NCBI RefSeq assembly: GCF_014109765.1
Contig: NZ_CP059139.1
Location: 2,232,001 to 2,296,000, forward strand
Direction: 5' to 3'
DNA: 64,000 bases
DNA from: Pseudomonas berkeleyensis
Lineage (GTDB): Bacteria; Pseudomonadota; Gammaproteobacteria; Pseudomonadales; Pseudomonadaceae
The notes beneath the pieces are model-generated. The model was not told the origin of the DNA. It ran no database searches and worked only from the letters and a program-made list of their open reading frames with translations. The stretch's first letter is position 1, and each line of letters begins with the position of its first letter. This document shows positions 63,148 to 64,000 of this stretch, piece after piece. A program made the translations under genes and the position numbers.

Positions 63148-63852
63148 ATGCATGTGATTGGTGCTCGCTGGGTCGCGCGCCTGGGCAGCCTGATGGCGCT
63201 CGTTGGCCTGAGCTTGATGCCTGCCGTGAGCCAGGCCGCTTCGGAAGAAGATCCTTGGGAGAGCTTCAATCGCCCGATCTTCCGCTTCAACGATACCCTC
63301 GATACCTATGCGCTGAAACCGATCGCGCAGGGCTATCAGGCCGTAACCCCACAGTTTCTGGAAGATGGCATACACAATGTCTTCGGCAACATCGGCGATG
63401 TGGGCAACCTGGCCAACAACGTGCTGCAAGGCAAACTGCACAACGCCGGTGTCGATACCGGCCGTCTGATCTTCAACACCACCTTCGGCTTGCTGGGCTT
63501 CTTCGACGTGGCCAAGCACATGGGCCTGCAGAAGAACGACGAGGACTTCGGTCAGACCCTGGGTGTCTGGGGTTTGAACAGCGGCCCGTATCTGGTGATT
63601 CCGTTCCTCGGCCCCAGCACCGTACGTGATGCCACTGGGCGGGTGCCTGACAGCTTCCTCACCCCGTATCCGTACATGGATCACGTGCCGACCCGTAACG
63701 TAGCCATGGGCGTGGAGATCATCGACACCCGTGCCAGCCTGCTGTCGGCCGAGCGTCTGATCAGCGGTGACAAGTACATCTTCATCCGTAACGCCTACCT
63801 GCAGAGCCGTGAGTTCAAGGTCAAGGACGGTGAGGTCGAAGACGACTTCTAA
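63148..63852 (+). CDS. mlaA: Phospholipid transport protein MlaA (VacJ)
   Basis: MlaA removes mislocalised phospholipids from the outer leaflet of the outer membrane together with MlaBCDEF. The 234-residue protein has the family start SEEDPWESFNRPIFRFNDTL after the signal peptide (ALVGLSLMPAVSQA), then LKPIAQGYQAVTPQFLEDGI, FGNIGDVGNLANNVLQGKL, and DFGQTLGVWGLNSGPYLVIP. No cysteine follows the signal peptide, so it is not the lipoprotein form known in E. coli. The start at 63148 has caaggagag upstream; an earlier ATG at 63049 would not give a signal peptide. A strong terminator follows. Confidence 0.94.
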   Translation: MHVIGARWVARLGSLMALVGLSLMPAVSQAASEEDPWESFNRPIFRFNDTLDTYALKPIAQGYQAVTPQFLEDGIHNVFGNIGDVGNLANNVLQGKLHNAGVDTGRLIFNTTFGLLGFFDVAKHMGLQKNDEDFGQTLGVWGLNSGPYLVIPFLGPSTVRDATGRVPDSFLTPYPYMDHVPTRNVAMGVEIIDTRASLLSAERLISGDKYIFIRNAYLQSREFKVKDGEVEDDF

Positions 63853-63865
63853 GGCGTTAGCCATG

Positions 63866-63893
63866 AAAAAAGGCGGCCTCTGGCCGCCTTTTT
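63866..63893. terminator. Bidirectional terminator after mlaA
   Basis: aaaaaggcggcc-tct-ggccgccttttt forms a 12-base stem with a three-base loop. It lies between mlaA and a leftward partial gene. Confidence 0.92.
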
Positions 63894-63907
63894 CGTTGCT
63901 ATTGGTT

Positions 63908-64000
63908 TCAGCTCATCGACAGGATGGCCAGCCCCAGAGACTGCCTGCCATCGTCCAGATCAGCGATGCGAACCACTTCGGCCTGGGCATCCAGACCGGC
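63908..64000 (-). CDS. Partial CDS, probable PilZ-domain protein C-terminus
   Basis: The last 30 codons of a leftward gene, ending ...EVVRIADLDDGRQSLGLAIL and then a short tail and TGA. The tail has no motif that proves its family. In P. aeruginosa, as I recall, the gene next to vacJ/mlaA (PA2799) is a PilZ-domain protein; this is consistent with, but not proven by, the fragment. The rest lies beyond the window. Confidence 0.45.
   Translation of the reverse strand, partial: AGLDAQAEVVRIADLDDGRQSLGLAILSMS

Overview
This 64 kb window is a stretch of core chromosome from a GC-rich gamma-proteobacterium. It is almost certainly a Pseudomonas of the P. mendocina / P. oleovorans / P. alcaliphila lineage. 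The reasons are the dense GC-rich coding, the aerobic cobalamin operon with bluB, a secreted class I lipase with its steric foldase, an AlkB alkane hydroxylase beside xdhAB and smc-zipA-ligA, a Glu/Gly tRNA cluster beside fadE, and many GTAG-footed REP repeats between genes. The species is an inference; nothing in the window fixes it. There is no prophage, IS element, CRISPR array or integron.

Layout. 1-2.8 kb: a small YgdI-type lipoprotein, mobA, and the divergent moaB-moeA pair (molybdenum cofactor). 2.9-4.5 kb: two NlpC/P60 lipoproteins and a small HNH protein. 4.6-13.8 kb: a cobalamin riboswitch, a possible 24-residue leader peptide, and a ten-gene operon for late B12 assembly (cobO, cobB, bluB, cobD/cbiB, cobC, cobQ, cobP, cobT, alpha-ribazole phosphatase, cobS), mostly joined by 4-8 nt stop/start overlaps. 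13.9-16.3 kb: a MarR regulator, an MFS carrier with a tiny membrane ORF, and a periplasmic glutathione peroxidase. 16.3-21 kb: a palindromic MITE-like element, lipase plus foldase, and a hybrid kinase convergent with a LuxR-type response regulator. 21-24 kb: a FadL porin, an orphan protein that looks like a domesticated phage protein, and a rhodanese.

24.3-31.6 kb: gdhA, a LysR/TSUP/thioesterase divergon, an SMP-30-like protein, rnd, ycgL and a 2-hydroxyacid dehydrogenase. 31.7-38.4 kb: a purine-catabolic operon read leftward (xdhA, xdhB, a 43-residue ORF, xdhC, guaD). 38.4-47.4 kb: alkB divergent from a GntR regulator, then smc, zipA and ligA. 47.4-49.6 kb: a GST, an unknown membrane protein and two tandem tRNA-Glu/tRNA-Gly pairs. 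49.6-57 kb: a PA2817-family protein, fadE, a transglutaminase-like protein, a GST and an ABC-2 exporter. 56-64 kb: an RND pump, queF, a DUF4404 protein, a HAD-like protein with degenerate motifs, a thioesterase, mlaA and the end of a probable PilZ gene.

Functional links. The Mo-cofactor genes supply enzymes such as the xanthine dehydrogenase encoded here. Lipase, FadL, AlkB, FadE and two hot-dog thioesterases fit a lipid- and alkane-using lifestyle. I see no clear new multi-gene system. The best leads are regulatory or cryptic: a lysozyme-like phage-family protein that has lost its glutamate, a HAD pseudoenzyme candidate, a hairpin that hides the ribosome binding site of a response regulator, operator-like dyads in front of xdhA, alkB, the LysR divergon and the tRNA operon, a MITE-like palindrome, and ten REP/REPIN elements, three of which supply the stop codon of the adjacent gene.
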